From Chelatococcus reniformis (GTDB lineage Bacteria; Pseudomonadota; Alphaproteobacteria; Rhizobiales; Beijerinckiaceae): a stretch of 64,000 nucleotides of DNA. The stretch is taken from the NCBI RefSeq assembly GCF_014640075.1, contig NZ_BMGG01000007.1, forward strand, positions 372,001-436,000, written 5' to 3'. Positions 17,994 through 27,611 of the stretch are shown here, piece by piece (positions within the stretch are counted from its first letter, which is position 1; each line of letters starts with the position of its first letter). The notes under the pieces are model-generated. The model was not told where the DNA came from. It saw only the letters and a list, made by a program, of their open reading frames with translations, and searched no databases. The translations under genes were made by a program, and so were the position numbers.

Positions 17994-19649
17994 TCAGGTG
18001 GCTGCGCGCGCCACTTCGGCGTTGCGCAGGATGAAGCGCTGGATCTTGCCTGACGGAGTCTTGGGCAGCTCGGCGACGAAATCGATCTCGCGCGGATAGG
18101 CGTGCGCCGAGAGCCGGTGGCGGACATGCTGGCGTAGCTCCTCGGCCAGCGCCGGGGTGGCCTCGACGCCGGGCTTGAGGATGATGAAGGCCTTGACCAC
18201 CTCGGTGCGCTCCGGGTCGGGCTTGCCGATGACAGCCGTCTCGGCCACCGCCGGATGCTCGATCAGGGCGCTTTCCACGTCGAACGGACCGATGCGGTAG
18301 CCCGACGAGGTGATGACGTCGTCGGCGCGACCGAAGAAGCTGATGGTGCCGTCGTCGTTCTGTTCGGCGGTGTCGCCGGTGAGGTAGTAGCGGTCGGAGG
18401 CGGGCAGGGCGTCGCGCTGCCAATAGCCGGCGAAGGTCATCAGCGGAGATGCCTGCCGATCGATGGCCAGCTGTCCCTGCTCGCCGGCGCGGAGCTCGCG
18501 GCCGCCGTCGTCGATCACGACGATGCGGTATCCGGGCAGCGCCAGGCCTGCCGCCCCCTCGTGCACGCGATGGGCCAGCGCATGGTGGTTGCACAGCACC
18601 ATGCCCATCTCGGTCTGGCCGTAGTGATCATGGATCGGTACCGCGAGCGAGCGCGCGAACCAGCGGATGACCTCGGCATTCAGCGGCTCACCGGCGCTCG
18701 ATACCACCCTGAGCTGGCCCTTGACCGGCGCCGCCGGGCCCTCGCCCGCGGCCATCAGCAGGCGATAGGCGGTCGGCGCCCCGGCCAGGTTCGTGATGCC
18801 GTATTGCTTCACCACGCGGTAGAAGCTGTCGACCGAGAACGCCTCCTCGCAGAACAGCGTGGCGTGGCCCATCAGCAGCGGACCGGTGGCGGCGTAATAC
18901 AGGCCATAGGCCCAGCCCGGGTCGGCGATGTTCCAGAAGCGATCCTCCGGCCTCAGGTCGATGGCATAGCGCATGTAGGCGAGGAACGCGGCGAGTGCCG
19001 TCAGCGGCACGCCGACGCCTTTGGGCGAGCCGGTGGTGCCCGAGGTGAACAGCATGAGGAAGAGGTCCCCCGGCTGCCGCGGCACCGGGGCGAAGCTGCC
19101 GGCCGAGCGGGCGAGCTCGGCGTCGAAGTCATGATCGCCCGGCCCGGGCGCGCCGCCGCCGCGATCGACCAGGACGACCGGCGGGCAGCCCTCGACGTCG
19201 TTCAGCTTGGGCCGGTTGACCGCATCGGTGACGACGAGCTTGGCGTCGGCGCCTTTGACGCGGGTCTCGATCGCTTTGGGGCCGAAGGCCGTGAACAGCG
19301 GCACGTAGACGGCGCCTGCGCGCCAGGCGCCCAGCATGACCACCAGAAGCTCCGGGATGCGCGGCAGCATGGCGGCGATGCGGTCGCCCGGCTGGACCCC
19401 GAGGCGGACGAGCGTGTGGGCGAAGCGCTCGGCGCGCTCCTTCAGCTCGCCGAAGGTGAGCTCGCTCGTGCGGCCGCCCTTGCCGTCGTGGATCAGCGCC
19501 ACCCGGCCGGCCGGGTGGCGATCGCAGCAGGCGATGCAGGCGTTGAGCACCGGCCCGGGCGCCATGACCTCGTCCCAAAGGGCATCTGCCCGGAAGCCGG
19601 CGATGAAGGCGGCGTAGTCCGCGCTCGGCGCGGGATGCGAGGTGGACAT
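17994..19649 (-). CDS. AMP-forming acyl-CoA synthetase
   Basis: A 551-residue ANL-superfamily ligase that activates a carboxylic acid to its acyl-CoA through an acyl-adenylate. The phosphate loop is FTSGTTGSPKG at 201-211, DHYGQTEMGM is the A5-type motif, YLTGD is the conserved hinge region, and PKTPSGKIQR near the C-terminus carries the catalytic Lys. The sequence is closest in style to medium-chain or acetyl-CoA-synthetase-like members. The natural acid cannot be read from the sequence. It is convergent with lysC. Confidence 0.85.
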   Translation of the reverse strand: MSTSHPAPSADYAAFIAGFRADALWDEVMAPGPVLNACIACCDRHPAGRVALIHDGKGGRTSELTFGELKERAERFAHTLVRLGVQPGDRIAAMLPRIPELLVVMLGAWRAGAVYVPLFTAFGPKAIETRVKGADAKLVVTDAVNRPKLNDVEGCPPVVLVDRGGGAPGPGDHDFDAELARSAGSFAPVPRQPGDLFLMLFTSGTTGSPKGVGVPLTALAAFLAYMRYAIDLRPEDRFWNIADPGWAYGLYYAATGPLLMGHATLFCEEAFSVDSFYRVVKQYGITNLAGAPTAYRLLMAAGEGPAAPVKGQLRVVSSAGEPLNAEVIRWFARSLAVPIHDHYGQTEMGMVLCNHHALAHRVHEGAAGLALPGYRIVVIDDGGRELRAGEQGQLAIDRQASPLMTFAGYWQRDALPASDRYYLTGDTAEQNDDGTISFFGRADDVITSSGYRIGPFDVESALIEHPAVAETAVIGKPDPERTEVVKAFIILKPGVEATPALAEELRQHVRHRLSAHAYPREIDFVAELPKTPSGKIQRFILRNAEVARAAT

Positions 19650-19734
19650 CGGCTTTCCTCCCCTGAAGGCCCGTCGGGCTCATCTTGCTTAAGTGGCTGA
19701 AGGTCGTGGTCAAGTGCGCGGCTGTGTGCGGCGC

Positions 19735-20235
19735 CTATGGCTGTACACACCAAGGATTGCGGCGGTCGTTCAGCGCGGCGCGCGGAATGGCGTAGCCGCG
19801 GGCGATCATGCGTTGACGCACGTCCTGCCCCTTGACCTTCACGGCGACGAAGGGAGCGCCCATCAAGCTCGTGCCGCCGACCGGCGTCACCTCGATCGGG
19901 CCGCGCGCCAGCATCCGCCTGAGCGCCCGCTGCGCGGCGCGGCCGACGCGCTTCTCGTAGAAGCACTGGGCGCGGGCGATGCGCGCCGTGCGCATGCCGG
20001 AGATCTGATAGGCCTGACTGCCGACCCGGAAGATCGAGCCGGTCACCACGGTGACCTGCGAGGCCGCGACGGTGCGGGGCGGCCCGGCCGGCGCCGGAGC
20101 CGCGATCGCGCCGCCGACCACCAGCGCGGTGGCGGCAAGCGCGGCCAGGCCGAAGAGTGGGCCCTTGGCGCCACGGCGGCTGCCGCCGCGCCGCCGCCAG
20201 CGCGACGGGACGTGAAGCTGACGCGTCAACAGCAT
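19735..20235 (-). CDS. Exported SNase-fold protein lacking catalytic residues
   Basis: A 166-residue protein with one N-terminal hydrophobic segment (about 29-46) followed by Ala-Pro, so it is exported or anchored. The remainder follows the thermonuclease pattern: CFYEKRVGRAAQRALRRMLARGPIEV matches the helix after the active site and VAVKVKGQDVRQRMIARGYA matches the last strand and helix. The Asp-Gly-Asp-Thr metal motif is replaced by TGSI and the usual Arg-Leu-x-Gly-Ile-Asp-x-Pro-Glu segment by YQISGMRTAR. It is therefore probably not a nuclease. Fold assignment is by eye. Confidence 0.6.
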   Translation of the reverse strand: MLLTRQLHVPSRWRRRGGSRRGAKGPLFGLAALAATALVVGGAIAAPAPAGPPRTVAASQVTVVTGSIFRVGSQAYQISGMRTARIARAQCFYEKRVGRAAQRALRRMLARGPIEVTPVGGTSLMGAPFVAVKVKGQDVRQRMIARGYAIPRAALNDRRNPWCVQP

Positions 20236-20395
20236 TTCCGCCCTGGCTCCTCTTCAACCGGAATCGGTTGCCGCGATACCGACGGTGGAATGTAGCGGCA
20301 AAAGGTGGCCGTTGCACCACGGCCCCCGGGCGGGTCGGTCATATGGATGTAACACGACAGGTCTTCAAGGCGGCGAGAAGCTGGGAGCTTGTCTC

Positions 20396-22006
20396 ATGAG
20401 CGATATCACTGCGCCGTCCGTGGCCGCCCCGTCGGGCAGGCCGAAACTCGATGCCCCGATGGGGGCGGGGACTGCGGTCCTGTTCCTCGGATTGCTGGCC
20501 GCCGGCCTGCTCTACGCGGGCTACAGCCTCTACCACGACGTCACCGCGGTCGACTCGCACCCGACGGCCGTGCTGCCGTTCATCCTCCTCGGCGTGGCGC
20601 TGTTCATCGCGCTCGGCTTCGAGTTCGTGAACGGCTTTCACGACACCGCCAACGCCGTCGCCACGGTGATCTACACCAACTCCCTCAACCCTCACGTCGC
20701 GGTGATGTGGTCGGGGCTGTGGAATTTCCTCGGCGTGCTGCTGTCGACCGGCGCGGTCGCCTTCGGAATCATCTCGCTGCTGCCGGTCGAGCTCATCCTC
20801 CAGGTCGGCTCCAGCGCCGGCTTCGCCATGGTGTTCGCGCTGCTGATCGCGGCGATCATCTGGAACCTGGGCACCTGGGCGCTGGGCCTGCCCGCGTCGA
20901 GCTCCCACACCCTGATCGGCTCGATCATCGGCGTCGGCGTCGCCAACGCGATGATGCGCGGCCAGGACGGCACGGCCGGCGTCGACTGGTCGAAGGCGAC
21001 CGAGATCGGCTGGTCGCTGCTGCTGTCGCCGATGGTCGGCTTCTTCGCCGCTGCCCTGCTGCTGCTGTCGCTCAAGGTGCTGGTGCGCAACCCCGCGCTC
21101 TACAACGAGCCCAAGCCCGGCGTGGCGCCGCCGTTGTGGATCCGCGCCCTGCTGATCCTCACCTGCACGGGCGTCAGCTTCGCCCACGGCTCCAACGACG
21201 GCCAGAAGGGCATGGGCCTGATCATGCTCATCCTGATCGGCGTCGTGCCCACCGCCTATGCGCTGAACCGGTCGCTGCCGGACAACGAGGTGGAGCTCTA
21301 CCAGCAGACCTCGACCGCCGCGGCCAAGGTGATCGCCGACAAGGCCTCCGGCTATAGCATCATCGGCGACCCGCGCCCGGTGGTGTCGGCCTACATCTCC
21401 CGGCATGAGCTCACCGGCGGCACCTATCCGGCCCTGTCGCTCCTCGTGCAGGACCTGGGCGACCAGGTGAAGAAGTACGGTTCGATCGACAAGGTGCCGT
21501 CGGCCGCGGTCGGCAACACCCGCAACGACATGTACCTGGCCTCCGAGGCGATCCGCGTCCTCCTCAAGGACAAGCAGAACGAGCTGACGGCGGACGAGGT
21601 GGCGGTGCTCAAGGGTTTCAAGGCGAGCCTCGACTCGGCGACCAAGTTCATCCCGCTCTGGGTCAAGGTCTCCGTCGCCATCGCCCTGGGCCTCGGCACC
21701 ATGGTCGGCTGGCGCCGCATCGTGGTCACCGTCGGTGAGAAGATCGGCAAGACGCACCTCACCTACGCCCAGGGCGCATCGGCGGAGTTGGTCGCCATGA
21801 GCACCATCTTTGCGGCGGACACCTACGGCCTGCCCGTCTCCACCACGCACGTGCTGTCATCGGGCGTGGCCGGCACCATGGCGGCCAACCGCTCGGGTCT
21901 CCAGCTGTCGACGATCCGCAACCTGGCCCTGGCCTGGGTGCTGACCCTGCCGGCCGCCATCATGCTCTCGGCGACGCTGTTCTACGTGTTCCGCCACATC
22001 TTCTGA
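20396..22006 (+). CDS. pit: Inorganic phosphate transporter, PiT family
   Basis: A 536-residue membrane permease importing phosphate (as metal-phosphate) with protons. Both inverted PiT signatures are present: FVNGFHDTANAVATV from residue 77 and GVSFAHGSNDGQKGMGLI in the second half. The large central soluble loop between them (about 310-440) is typical of the long PitA-like forms. The ATG at 20396 fits the family start; the frame extends 37 codons upstream. No PhoU-like gene is adjacent. Confidence 0.92.
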   Translation: MSDITAPSVAAPSGRPKLDAPMGAGTAVLFLGLLAAGLLYAGYSLYHDVTAVDSHPTAVLPFILLGVALFIALGFEFVNGFHDTANAVATVIYTNSLNPHVAVMWSGLWNFLGVLLSTGAVAFGIISLLPVELILQVGSSAGFAMVFALLIAAIIWNLGTWALGLPASSSHTLIGSIIGVGVANAMMRGQDGTAGVDWSKATEIGWSLLLSPMVGFFAAALLLLSLKVLVRNPALYNEPKPGVAPPLWIRALLILTCTGVSFAHGSNDGQKGMGLIMLILIGVVPTAYALNRSLPDNEVELYQQTSTAAAKVIADKASGYSIIGDPRPVVSAYISRHELTGGTYPALSLLVQDLGDQVKKYGSIDKVPSAAVGNTRNDMYLASEAIRVLLKDKQNELTADEVAVLKGFKASLDSATKFIPLWVKVSVAIALGLGTMVGWRRIVVTVGEKIGKTHLTYAQGASAELVAMSTIFAADTYGLPVSTTHVLSSGVAGTMAANRSGLQLSTIRNLALAWVLTLPAAIMLSATLFYVFRHIF

Positions 22007-22052
22007 GCGTAGTCTCGGCCGGCGGCGTGCGCTGCCGGCCTGCGATTGCCAG

Positions 22053-22079
22053 GATGGCCGGGCCGGGCGCCCGGCCATC
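22053..22079. repeat. Perfect inverted repeat, ATGGCCGGG type
   Basis: GATGGCCGGG and CCCGGCCATC form a perfect 10-bp stem with a 7-base loop, 47 bp after the pit stop. It is of the same dispersed class as 14213 and 24530 and may act as the pit terminator. Confidence 0.7.
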
Positions 22080-22149
22080 GGCGTATGGCCACTTCCCTTC
22101 GGATGGCGCCGTCCGGGCGGGAGGAAATGCACCGGCCTGAGAGGCGACG

Positions 22150-23133
22150 ATGATCGCGCTGACCGACCACACCGGCCTCATCTGTGGCTTCGCCATCTAC
22201 CCGAGCGGCACCCAGGCCGTGGCCTGGGGCGAGATGGACAAGGCGCTGGCCTCGCGCAGCGGCGTCGTCTGGCTCCACTTCAACCTGACCGACGCGCGGG
22301 CCCGCGAGTGGGTCGACGCCTGCGAGCACCTGCCGCGGCGGGCGCGCGACGTGCTCCTCGCCGACGACCGGCACGTGCGCATCGATCCGGTGGGCGAGGG
22401 CATCGCCGGCGTCGTCGGCGACCTGCACCACGATCTCCACACCGAAGCCGACGAGGTCGGCCTGCTGCACTTCTACGTCGACGACCACTGCGTCATCAGC
22501 GCGCGGCGCCTGCCGCTCAAGGCGGTCGACCAGTTGCGCCACGCGGTCGCCGACGGGATGAAGGTGCGCCGGCCGATCGACCTCATCATCGCGCTGTTCC
22601 ACTACATCGCCAGCGCTCTCGACGGCGCCATGGACCGCCTTGGCGAACAGCTCGACGACGTCGAGGATCCGATTCTCACCGGCCAGATCGCCGACAAGAG
22701 CGCCGAGCTCGGCCGCTGCCGCCGCCTCACGGCCCGCATCCGCCGCCATCTGCTGCCGCAGAAGCACGCCCTGATGGCGCTCGTGACGCGGCTGCCCGAA
22801 TGGGTGGAGGAACCGGAGGCCGGCCGTCTGCGCAAGGCGGTCGAGCGTCTGGAGGCGCTCAGCCACGACCTCGATCTGATCCAGGAGCGGGCGCGCCTGC
22901 TCCAGGACGAGCTGTCGAGCCGGCTCGCGGAAGAGACCAACCGCAACCTCTACGTCCTGTCGATCGTCACCGTCATCTTCCTGCCGATGACGCTGGTCTC
23001 CGGCATCTTCGGCATGAATCTCGGCGGAATGCCCGGCTTGCAGAGCGATGCCGGCTTCTGGTGGGGCATGGCGCTCATCGCGGTCGTCGCCGTGGTCACC
23101 ACCATGGTGTTGCGGCGCATGCGCCTGGTCTGA
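22150..23133 (+). CDS. zntB: CorA-superfamily metal transporter (ZntB-like)
   Basis: 327 residues: a long cytoplasmic N-terminal domain with a helical bundle (about 1-260), then two C-terminal membrane helices. The channel motif is FGMNLGG, the Gly-Met-Asn signature, directly after FLPMTLVSGI. The N-terminal style (CGFAIYPSGTQAVAW, WLHFNLTDARAREWV) is that of ZntB proteins, which take up zinc, rather than CorA magnesium channels. The exact metal is an inference. It is monocistronic after pit. Confidence 0.85.
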   Translation: MIALTDHTGLICGFAIYPSGTQAVAWGEMDKALASRSGVVWLHFNLTDARAREWVDACEHLPRRARDVLLADDRHVRIDPVGEGIAGVVGDLHHDLHTEADEVGLLHFYVDDHCVISARRLPLKAVDQLRHAVADGMKVRRPIDLIIALFHYIASALDGAMDRLGEQLDDVEDPILTGQIADKSAELGRCRRLTARIRRHLLPQKHALMALVTRLPEWVEEPEAGRLRKAVERLEALSHDLDLIQERARLLQDELSSRLAEETNRNLYVLSIVTVIFLPMTLVSGIFGMNLGGMPGLQSDAGFWWGMALIAVVAVVTTMVLRRMRLV

Positions 23134-23240
23134 TCGTGGCGGAGGCGGGGCTCCCGGCGTGTTTGCCGGCGCTTGTGGTGCGGGCGCACTTGGCCTTATC
23201 TCGCTGGCACAGGATCCGCCCGTGACAGCAGGAGAGGCCC

Positions 23241-24467
23241 ATGGTGGAGGCGCAACCGTCCCAGCGGCAGGAGGCTGCGGTCGCCAGGCCCGCGGCCTTC
23301 GTGTGGGAAGACCCCTTCCTCCTCGATGACCAACTGACCGACGACGAGCGGATGATCCGCGACACCGCCCGCGCCTATGCGCAGGAGAAGCTGGCGCCCC
23401 GCGTCATCGAGGCCTATGCCCACGAGAAGACCGATCGGGCGATCTTCAACGAGATGGGCGAGCTCGGGCTGCTCGGCGTCACCATTCCCGAGGACTACGG
23501 CTGCGCCGGCGCCTCCTACGTCGCCTACGGCCTGGTGGCGCGGGAGGTGGAGCGCGTCGATTCGGGCTACCGCTCGATGATGAGCGTGCAGTCGTCGCTG
23601 GTCATGTATCCGATCTACGCCTATGGCGACGAGAACCAGCGCCGCACCTACCTGCCCAAGCTGGGCTCGGGCGAATGGGTCGGCTGTTTCGGCCTGACCG
23701 AGCCGGATGCGGGCTCCGATCCCGGCGGCATGAAGACCAAGGTCGAGAAGACGGCCGGCGGCTATCTGCTCAACGGTGCCAAGATGTGGATCTCCAACGC
23801 GCCGATCGCCGACGTGTTCGTCGTCTGGGCGAAGTCGGCCGCCCACGGCGGCGAGATCCGCGGCTTCATCCTGGAGAAGGGGATGAAGGGCCTCTCCACC
23901 CCCAAGATCGAGGGCAAGCTCAGCCTGCGCGCCTCCATCACCGGCGAGGTGGTGATGGACAACGTGGAGGTGCCGGAAGGCGCCCTGCTGCCCAACGTCG
24001 CCGGCCTCAAGGGACCGTTCGGCTGCCTGAACCGCGCCCGCTACGGCATCTCCTGGGGGGCCATGGGGGCGGCGGAGGACTGCTGGCACCGCGCCCGGGC
24101 CTATACCCTCGACCGCAAGCAGTTCGGCCGGCCGCTGGCCGCGACCCAGCTGGTGCAGAAGAAGCTCGCCGACATGCAGACCGAGATCGCGCTCGGCCTG
24201 CAGGCATCGCTGCGGGTCGGCCGCCTGTTCGACGACGGGCGGATGGCGCCGGAGATGGTCTCCCTGGTCAAGCGCAACAACTGCGGCAAGGCCCTCGACA
24301 TCGCCCGCGTCGCCCGTGACATGCACGGCGGCAACGGCATCGCCCAGGAGTTCCACGTCATGCGCCACGCCCAGAACCTGGAGACGGTGAACACCTACGA
24401 GGGCACGCACGACATTCATGCGCTGATCCTCGGCCGCGCCCAGACCGGCCTGCAGGCCTTCTTCTAG
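23241..24467 (+). CDS. gcdH: Glutaryl-CoA dehydrogenase
   Basis: A 408-residue acyl-CoA dehydrogenase that oxidises and decarboxylates glutaryl-CoA to crotonyl-CoA with FAD and ETF. The GcdH-type features are [20 protein letters not shown] at the start, the flavin segment [19 protein letters not shown], and the catalytic Glu at about 387 in [19 protein letters not shown]. An AGGAGAGG ribosome site precedes the ATG. The CoA-transferase gene follows about 200 bp downstream, after a dispersed repeat, which supports a role in glutarate or lysine/tryptophan breakdown. Confidence 0.93.
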   Translation: MVEAQPSQRQEAAVARPAAFVWEDPFLLDDQLTDDERMIRDTARAYAQEKLAPRVIEAYAHEKTDRAIFNEMGELGLLGVTIPEDYGCAGASYVAYGLVAREVERVDSGYRSMMSVQSSLVMYPIYAYGDENQRRTYLPKLGSGEWVGCFGLTEPDAGSDPGGMKTKVEKTAGGYLLNGAKMWISNAPIADVFVVWAKSAAHGGEIRGFILEKGMKGLSTPKIEGKLSLRASITGEVVMDNVEVPEGALLPNVAGLKGPFGCLNRARYGISWGAMGAAEDCWHRARAYTLDRKQFGRPLAATQLVQKKLADMQTEIALGLQASLRVGRLFDDGRMAPEMVSLVKRNNCGKALDIARVARDMHGGNGIAQEFHVMRHAQNLETVNTYEGTHDIHALILGRAQTGLQAFF

Positions 24468-24529
24468 GCCTTGCCGCGCTGGAATCGTGACCGTTCGGGG
24501 CGATGGCAGCGGGGTGGGCCTTCGAGTCG

Positions 24530-24623
24530 ATGGATGATCGGGTCAAGCCCGATCATGACGCTGAGAACAATTGCCGTCCGTTTCCTCTCCGTCATGGCCG
24601 GGCTTGACCCGACCAGCCATCCG
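24530..24623. repeat. Dispersed inverted repeat, GTCATGGCCGGGCTTGACCC type
   Basis: Two inversely related units, GGATGATCGGGTCAAGCCC and GGGCTTGACCCGACCAGCC, lie about 40 bp apart and can pair into a long hairpin. This class is very common between genes in Hyphomicrobiales. Here it separates gcdH from the CoA-transferase gene. Confidence 0.8.
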
Positions 24624-24664
24624 CTCAAAGAGACGAGATCACCGCGCGGAGGGACGAGCGCACC

Positions 24665-25867
24665 ATGACAACACCGCTCAAGGGCGTTCGCGTCCTCGAA
24701 CTGGCGCGCGTCCTCGCCGGCCCCTGGGCCGGCCAGCTTCTCGCCGACCTCGGCGCCGACGTGGTCAAGGTGGAGCGCGCGGGCGTCGGCGACGACACCC
24801 GGCAATGGGGGCCGCCCTTCGTGCGCGGGGCCGACGGCGCCAACCTCTCCGCCGCCTATTATCACTCCACCAACCGCGGCAAGCGCTCCATCGAGGTCGA
24901 CTTCGAGAGCGAGCAGGGCCGCGCCCTGGTGCGGCGGCTCGCCGCCCACGCCGATGTCGTGATCGAGAACTTCAAGGTCGGCGGGCTCGCCAAGTACGGG
25001 CTCGACTACGCCGGCTTGAGCGCGATCAACCCCCGACTGATCTATTGCTCGGTCACCGGCTTTGGCCAGGACGGCCCCTATGCGTCGCGGCCGGGCTACG
25101 ATTTCATGATCCAGGGGCTCGGCGGGATCATGTCGCTGACCGGCGAGCCCGAGGGGGAGCCGGTCAAGACCGGCGTCGCCTTCGCCGACATCTTCACCGG
25201 CATGTATGCGAGCGTCGCCATACTCGCCGCGCTCCAGGGCCGCACTGCGACCGGCGCCGGCTGCCACATCGACATGGCCCTGCTCGACACCCAGGTCGCG
25301 GTGCTCGGCAACCAGGCGCTCAACTATTTCGTCGCCGGCGAGCCGCCGCCGCGCATGGGCAACGCCCACTCCAACGTGGTGCCCTATCAGGTGGTCCCGG
25401 CGGCCGACGGCCACATCATCATCGCCTCGGGCACCGACGGCCAGTACGTGAAGATCTGCGAGGTGCTGGGCGTGCCGGAGCTCGCCCACGATCCGCGCTT
25501 CGCCAAGAACGCGGATCGGCTGGCCAATCGCGGCGAGTTGATGGCCCTGCTGACCGCCCGCACCGCCACCTTCACCAAGGACGATCTGCTGGCCAAGCTC
25601 GTCGCGGTGGGCGTTCCGGTCGGGCCGATCAACCGGCTGGACGAGGTGTTCGCCCATCCGCAGGTGGTGTATCGCGGCCTGCGGGTGGAGCTGCCGGCCG
25701 CCGATGCGGCGGGGGGCAGCATCCCGACCTTGCGCTCGCCCATCGTCATCGACGGTGAGCCGGTGTTCGCCCCCACGCCGTCGCCGGCCCTCGGCGCCGA
25801 TACGAACGACGTGCTGCGCGATCCCGCGTGGGGCGGCGCGGGGCCGGCCGCGGCCGCGGGGGGCTGA
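24665..25867 (+). CDS. CaiB/BaiF family (class III) CoA-transferase
   Basis: A 400-residue family III CoA-transferase. LKGVRVLELARVLAGPWAGQ at the start, ENFKVGGLAKYGLDY in the middle and the catalytic Asp at about 146 in PGYDFMIQGLGG are clear. TGAGCHIDMALLDTQVA is the usual helix after the active site. Next to gcdH, the best guess is a succinyl-CoA:glutarate CoA-transferase that feeds glutarate to GcdH. The next gene starts 1 bp after its stop, so the two are co-transcribed. Confidence 0.87.
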   Translation: MTTPLKGVRVLELARVLAGPWAGQLLADLGADVVKVERAGVGDDTRQWGPPFVRGADGANLSAAYYHSTNRGKRSIEVDFESEQGRALVRRLAAHADVVIENFKVGGLAKYGLDYAGLSAINPRLIYCSVTGFGQDGPYASRPGYDFMIQGLGGIMSLTGEPEGEPVKTGVAFADIFTGMYASVAILAALQGRTATGAGCHIDMALLDTQVAVLGNQALNYFVAGEPPPRMGNAHSNVVPYQVVPAADGHIIIASGTDGQYVKICEVLGVPELAHDPRFAKNADRLANRGELMALLTARTATFTKDDLLAKLVAVGVPVGPINRLDEVFAHPQVVYRGLRVELPAADAAGGSIPTLRSPIVIDGEPVFAPTPSPALGADTNDVLRDPAWGGAGPAAAAGG

Positions 25868-25868
25868 G

Positions 25869-27563
25869 ATGGCAGCCGCTCCCGCCAACGACCGCAGCGC
25901 CGCCGCGGTCCTCGTCGACCAACTGGTGGTGCACGGCGCCCGGCACGTCTTCTGCGTTCCCGGCGAAAGCTATCTCGCCGTCCTCGACGCCTTCCACGAT
26001 GCGCCGCTCGAGGTCACCATCTGCCGGCAGGAGGGCGGGGCGGCGATGATGGCGGAGGCGGTGGGCAAGCTCACCGGCCGCCCGGGCCTCGCCTTCGTAA
26101 CGCGCGGCCCCGGCGCCACCAATGCCTCGCCCGGCCTGCATATCGCCGCGCAGGATTCAACGCCGATGATCCTGTTCGTCGGCCAGGTGGGCCGGCGCAT
26201 GCGCGGCCGCGAGGCGTTCCAGGAACTCGACTACCAGGCGGTGTTCGGCACCATCGCCAAATGGGTGGTGGAGATCGATGACGCCGCCCGCATTCCCGAG
26301 CTCGTCTCCCGCGCCTTCCACGTCGCCATGCAGGGGCGCCCCGGGCCGGTCGTGGTGGCGCTGCCCGAAGACATGCTGCGCGAGCGTGTCGCCGTCGCAG
26401 ATGCGGCCCGCGCCGAACCCGCCGAGACCCACCCGGGCCTCGCTGACATGGCCGACCTGCAGAAACGCCTGTGGCGGGCCCGCGCGCCCGTGGTGCTGCT
26501 CGGCGGCTCGCGCTGGACGGTGCGCGGCATCGAGGCCATGGGCCGCTTTGCCACGCGCTTCGACCTGCCGGTCGCGGTGAGCTTCCGCCGGCAGATGCTG
26601 TTCCCCGCCGCCCATCCGTGCTTCGCCGGTGACTTCGGCATCGGCCCCAACCCCAGGCTGCTCGCCCGGGTCAGGGCCGCCGACCTGCTGCTTCTGGTCG
26701 GCGCCCGGCTGTCGGAGATGCCGAGCCAGTCCTATTCCCTGCTCGGCATCCCCGAGCCCGGCGTCGAGCTCATCCACGTCCATCCCGATGCGGCGGAGCT
26801 CAACAAGCTCTACCGGGCGAGCCTTGCCATCCAGGCCAGCCCGGCGGCGTTCTGCGCGGCGCTGGAAGGCGTCGAGCCCCCGCGGGCCATGGCCTGGGCC
26901 GGCGCTGCCGCCGCGGCCCATGGCGACTACCTCGCCTGGAGCGACCCGGTGCCCGTGTGCATCCCCGGCTCTTTGCAGATGGGCGCGGTGATGGCACAGC
27001 TGCGCGGCCGTCTCCCGGCGGACGCGGTCCTGTGCAACGGTGCCGGCAACTACGCCACCTGGGTGCACCGCTTCTGGCCCTTCGGCGGCTTCGGCACCCA
27101 ACTTGCGCCGACCTCCGGGTCGATGGGCTACGGCGTGCCCGCCGCGGTGGCGGCCAAGCGGCTCGACCCGGCGCGGACGGTGGTGGCGTTTGCCGGCGAC
27201 GGCTGCTTCCTGATGAACGGCCAGGAGTTCGCCACGGCCGTGCAGCATGGCCTGGCGATCGTGGTCATCGTCGTCGACAACGGCATGTATGGCACCATCC
27301 GCATGCACCAGGAGCGGGAGTATCCCGGCCGGGTCTCGGCGACGGCGCTCACGAATCCCGATTTCGCGGCGCTGGCGCGCGCCTACGGCGGCCATGGCGA
27401 GACGGTGCGGGCGACCGCGGAGTTCGCGCCCGCCCTGGAGCGGGCGCTGGCCGCGGGCGGGCCGGCGATCATCCACTGCCTGATCGACCCGGAGGCGATC
27501 ACGCCGACGACCACTCTCACCCAGATCCACGACCGTGCGATCGCGGAGGGCGCACGGGGATGA
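25869..27563 (+). CDS. Thiamine-diphosphate-dependent acetolactate-synthase-like enzyme
   Basis: 564 residues with the three ThDP domains: PYR (1-170), central (about 190-325) and PP (about 360-540). The catalytic Glu is at about 55 in ICRQEGGAAMMAEA. The cofactor motif is GDGCFLMNGQEFATAVQHG followed by VVDNGMYG. It is not a typical biosynthetic IlvB: no IlvN follows and the RHEQ segment is RQEG. The start at 25869 is 1 bp past the CoA-transferase stop. Its substrate is probably a 2-oxo acid; the glutarate context is suggestive only. Confidence 0.83.
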   Translation: MAAAPANDRSAAAVLVDQLVVHGARHVFCVPGESYLAVLDAFHDAPLEVTICRQEGGAAMMAEAVGKLTGRPGLAFVTRGPGATNASPGLHIAAQDSTPMILFVGQVGRRMRGREAFQELDYQAVFGTIAKWVVEIDDAARIPELVSRAFHVAMQGRPGPVVVALPEDMLRERVAVADAARAEPAETHPGLADMADLQKRLWRARAPVVLLGGSRWTVRGIEAMGRFATRFDLPVAVSFRRQMLFPAAHPCFAGDFGIGPNPRLLARVRAADLLLLVGARLSEMPSQSYSLLGIPEPGVELIHVHPDAAELNKLYRASLAIQASPAAFCAALEGVEPPRAMAWAGAAAAAHGDYLAWSDPVPVCIPGSLQMGAVMAQLRGRLPADAVLCNGAGNYATWVHRFWPFGGFGTQLAPTSGSMGYGVPAAVAAKRLDPARTVVAFAGDGCFLMNGQEFATAVQHGLAIVVIVVDNGMYGTIRMHQEREYPGRVSATALTNPDFAALARAYGGHGETVRATAEFAPALERALAAGGPAIIHCLIDPEAITPTTTLTQIHDRAIAEGARG

Positions 27564-27611
27564 ATGCTGCGATGGATGGGCGGATGGGCCCGACAGCCAG
27601 CCCCCGCTCCC

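Noticed and set aside
20339-21850. 503-codon minus-strand frame under the pit gene
   Set aside because: Shadow frame of the same kind; the PiT signatures are on the plus strand.
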